Shown piece after piece: positions 51,372-53,082 of a DNA stretch of 53,082 nucleotides. Position numbers and translations under genes: made by a program. Source of the DNA: Actinomadura kijaniata NBRC 14229 (GTDB taxonomy: Bacteria > Actinomycetota > Actinomycetes > Streptosporangiales > Streptosporangiaceae). The notes below the pieces were generated by a model that had not been told where the DNA came from, made no database searches, and was given only the letters and a program-made list of their open reading frames with translations. Position 1 is the stretch's first letter, and each line of letters begins with the position of its first letter. The stretch lies in contig NZ_BCQR01000078.1 of NCBI RefSeq assembly GCF_001552175.1, positions 1 to 53,082 on the forward strand, given 5' to 3'.

Positions 51372-52310
51372 ATGGCCGTCCACCCCCTGATCCGAGCCTT
51401 CCTGACGCTGAACACCGAACCGAACGGCCCCGACCCCCGGCCCGTCGCCGAACGCCGCGCCGCCGACGCCCGCGGCCTCACCATGCGCACGGTCATGCGC
51501 CGCACCCGCCGCCCCCTCAAGGTCACCGAACACCGGATCCCCGTCACCGACGGCGAGATCACCGTCCGCGTCTCCACCCCGCTCGGCCCCGGCCCCCACC
51601 CCGCGCACGTGTACTTCCACGGCGGTGCGTTCTGGCTCGGCAGCATGGACGAGTACGACCCGCTGTGCCGCTGGTACGCCGCCGAGGCCGGATGCGCCGT
51701 CGTCAACGTCGACTACCGCCTGGCCCCCGAACACCCGTACCCCACACCGCCCGAGGACTGCTACGCCGCGTTCCGGTGGACGGTGACCGAGGCCACCGAC
51801 CTCGGCATCGACCCCGCCCGGGTCTCCGTCGGCGGCACCTCGGCCGGAGGCTCCCTCGCCGCCGCCGTCACCCTGATGGCCCGCGACCGGGGCGGCCCCG
51901 CGCCCACGTTCCAGCTCCTGGAGATCCCCACGCTGGACGCGACGCTCAGCAGCCCGTCCATCGCCGAGTTCGCCACGGGCCACCTGCTGACCCGCGACTT
52001 CATGAGGGAGGCGGCGGACTTCTACGTCCCCGACGAGTCCCGCCGCCGCGAGCCCTACGCGTCCCCTCTCCTGGCAGAGGACCTCACCAGCCTGCCCCCG
52101 GCCCGCATCGCCGTCGCCGAATGCGACCCGCTGCGCGACGAGGGGGAGTCCTACGGCGCCCGCCTCCGCCAGGCGGGCGTTCCGGTGGAGGTCCGACGCT
52201 ACGCGGGACACGTCCACGGCTCGCTCTACGTCACCAGGGCACTGCCGTCGGCCCGCCGCTTCCTCGCCGACAACGTCGCAGCCCTCCGCGAAGCACACAC
52301 AACCGACTGA
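51372..52310 (+). CDS. alpha/beta hydrolase, hormone-sensitive-lipase family esterase
   Basis: A 312-residue HSL-type esterase: oxyanion motif HGGAFW at 83-88, DYRLAPEHPYP block at about 114-124, nucleophile elbow GTSAGG (Ser157), catalytic Asp in ECDPLRDEG and His in GHVHGS. The elbow has Thr instead of the usual Asp in GDSAGG. No signal peptide. It probably hydrolyses short-chain acyl esters. ATG at 51372 is the start that gives the family-like N-terminus. Confidence 0.88.
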   Translation: MAVHPLIRAFLTLNTEPNGPDPRPVAERRAADARGLTMRTVMRRTRRPLKVTEHRIPVTDGEITVRVSTPLGPGPHPAHVYFHGGAFWLGSMDEYDPLCRWYAAEAGCAVVNVDYRLAPEHPYPTPPEDCYAAFRWTVTEATDLGIDPARVSVGGTSAGGSLAAAVTLMARDRGGPAPTFQLLEIPTLDATLSSPSIAEFATGHLLTRDFMREAADFYVPDESRRREPYASPLLAEDLTSLPPARIAVAECDPLRDEGESYGARLRQAGVPVEVRRYAGHVHGSLYVTRALPSARRFLADNVAALREAHTTD

Positions 52311-52364
52311 ACGCCAGCGGGCGGGCATGCGACCCTGAAACCCGGCCACCTTCCCGGAGGCGCC

Positions 52365-52907
52365 ATGAACCGGACAGCGGACGCCCTGCTCAAGGCCCAC
52401 GACCTCGTCTGGGCACGCCTCCTCGCCCGCCTGGAGGGCATGACCGACCCCGAGTACCTCTGGGAACCGGCCCCGATCACCTGGACACTGCGCCACGACG
52501 GGACGACCGGCCGCTGGCTGATCGACGGCGAGGGCGGAGGCGGCCCGGCACCGGACCCCGTCCCCATCCCGACGATCGCCTGGCGGATCGGGCACATCGG
52601 CCTGACGTTCCTGGACTTCGGCAACCGCCTGTTCGCCGACCACCTGATCACCCTGGACGACGCGACGTTCGCGGGCACGGCCACCGAAGCCGCCGACTTC
52701 CTGACCACCCACTACCGGTACTGGCGGGAAGGACTGACGACGCTGGACGACAGCCGCTGGTGGAAGCCCATCGGGCCGAAGTTCAACGCCTTCGCCGAGA
52801 ACACGACCACCGACCTGGTCCTGCACGTCCTGGACGAGTTCACCCACCACGGCGCGGAGATCGGAGTACTGCGCGACCTGTACCCGCACTGGGGGAACCC
52901 GGCCTGA
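52365..52907 (+). CDS. DinB-like four-helix-bundle protein
   Basis: A 180-residue protein of the DinB/DUF664 type: four-helix pattern with metal-ligand candidates His77 (GHIGL) and His161 or His162 (EFTHHGAEI), plus the Trp-rich PIPTIAWRIGHIG block. Members include bacillithiol/mycothiol-dependent transferases and metalloproteins of unknown reaction. ATG at 52365 follows cggagg. It lies 54 bases after the esterase and could share its transcript. Confidence 0.8.
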   Translation: MNRTADALLKAHDLVWARLLARLEGMTDPEYLWEPAPITWTLRHDGTTGRWLIDGEGGGGPAPDPVPIPTIAWRIGHIGLTFLDFGNRLFADHLITLDDATFAGTATEAADFLTTHYRYWREGLTTLDDSRWWKPIGPKFNAFAENTTTDLVLHVLDEFTHHGAEIGVLRDLYPHWGNPA

Positions 52908-52997
52908 CCACCCCGCCGCCACGACCGCACCCGGACCCGTTCCACCGCCGTGACCAGGGGAGACGTCAGACCCCAAAAATTCTTCGGCCGGTTGGTT

Positions 52998-53026
52998 TGA
53001 CGCCTCCTGCGGGAGGGCATACATTC
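52998..53026 (+). promoter_or_regulatory. strong sigma-70-like promoter at the right edge
   Basis: TTGACG (52998-53003) and TACATT (53021-53026) are 17 bases apart, with an A-rich patch (ccaaaaattc) just upstream. CCTCC-tgcg-GGAGG inside the spacer is a short palindrome that could be an operator. An ATG at 53046 (MQDVHEAAG..., open to the window edge) follows by about 13-14 bases from the expected transcript start but lacks a clear ribosome site, so the gene served is uncertain. Confidence 0.6.
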
Positions 53027-53082
53027 TCTCCCTGTCCCCAACGGGATGCAGGACGTCCACGAGGCGGCCGGCCCGGGGGAAC

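Noticed and set aside
52979..53082. rRNA operon promoter at the right edge
   Set aside because: The promoter is strong, but no rRNA sequence or conserved rRNA leader is visible before the window ends, so the claim cannot be supported.

Overview
The window reads as chromosome of a high-GC actinobacterium. The DNA is very GC-rich throughout, GTG and TTG starts are common, genes are often coupled by 4-base ATGA/GTGA overlaps, and the gene set is actinobacterial: an mfd - SurA-like lipoprotein - mazG block, an ECF41-type sigma factor, an ArsR-type regulator with a long N-terminal domain, DUF2867, and a STAND/NB-ARC ATPase. The overall flavour suggests a filamentous Streptosporangiales/Thermomonosporaceae-like organism, but the genus cannot be fixed from the sequence alone. 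No rRNA, tRNA, CRISPR array, insertion sequence or prophage was seen, and no gene-free stretch exceeds about 300 bases.

Left third (1-25.3 kb) is an exopolysaccharide or cell-surface glycan locus that continues past the left edge. It opens with a dTDP-glucose 4,6-dehydratase and a GT2 glycosyltransferase. A nine-gene minus-strand operon then runs from about 15.1 kb down to 2.8 kb: O-antigen-ligase-like membrane protein, APH-like phosphotransferase, PAPS-type sulfotransferase, two Wzz/BY-kinase-like chain-length proteins, Wzx-like flippase, ParB-like/methyltransferase fusion, RCC1-propeller lipoprotein and GH26-like lipoprotein. Beyond it lie a 945-residue secreted propeller-PKD protein, a second GH26-like protein, a second propeller protein, a membrane protein, a WecG/TagA-type glycosyltransferase, a TauE/SafE-type transporter and an ATP-sulfurylase-like/APS-kinase fusion. 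The sulfotransferase, a source of PAPS and a possible sulfur-anion transporter together suggest that the surface glycan is sulfated (inference).

The middle (25.4-38.7 kb) is mostly core or ordinary: a methyltransferase, a TetR/DHA2 efflux pair, mfd, SurA-like lipoprotein, mazG, a bifunctional penicillin-binding protein, an MDR oxidoreductase, a DsbA-like remnant, and small coiled-coil, secreted and TPR-like proteins separated by strong GC-rich hairpins.

The right third (38.7-53.1 kb) is a series of small regulator-target modules: SRPBCC protein; DUF2867 / TetR with twin palindromic operators; a leucine-rich/thioredoxin fusion next to an ECF41 sigma factor with a matching promoter; MFS / ArsR-like; alpha/beta hydrolase; LysR / MDR oxidoreductase. 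It ends with the most interesting element of the window: a divergent pair (48.6-51.15 kb) in which a membrane-tethered NB-ARC-like ATPase and a small helical protein both begin with the same short RHIM-like motif. This looks like a bacterial NLR-type amyloid signalling pair. A hydrolase, a DinB-like protein and a strong promoter close the window.
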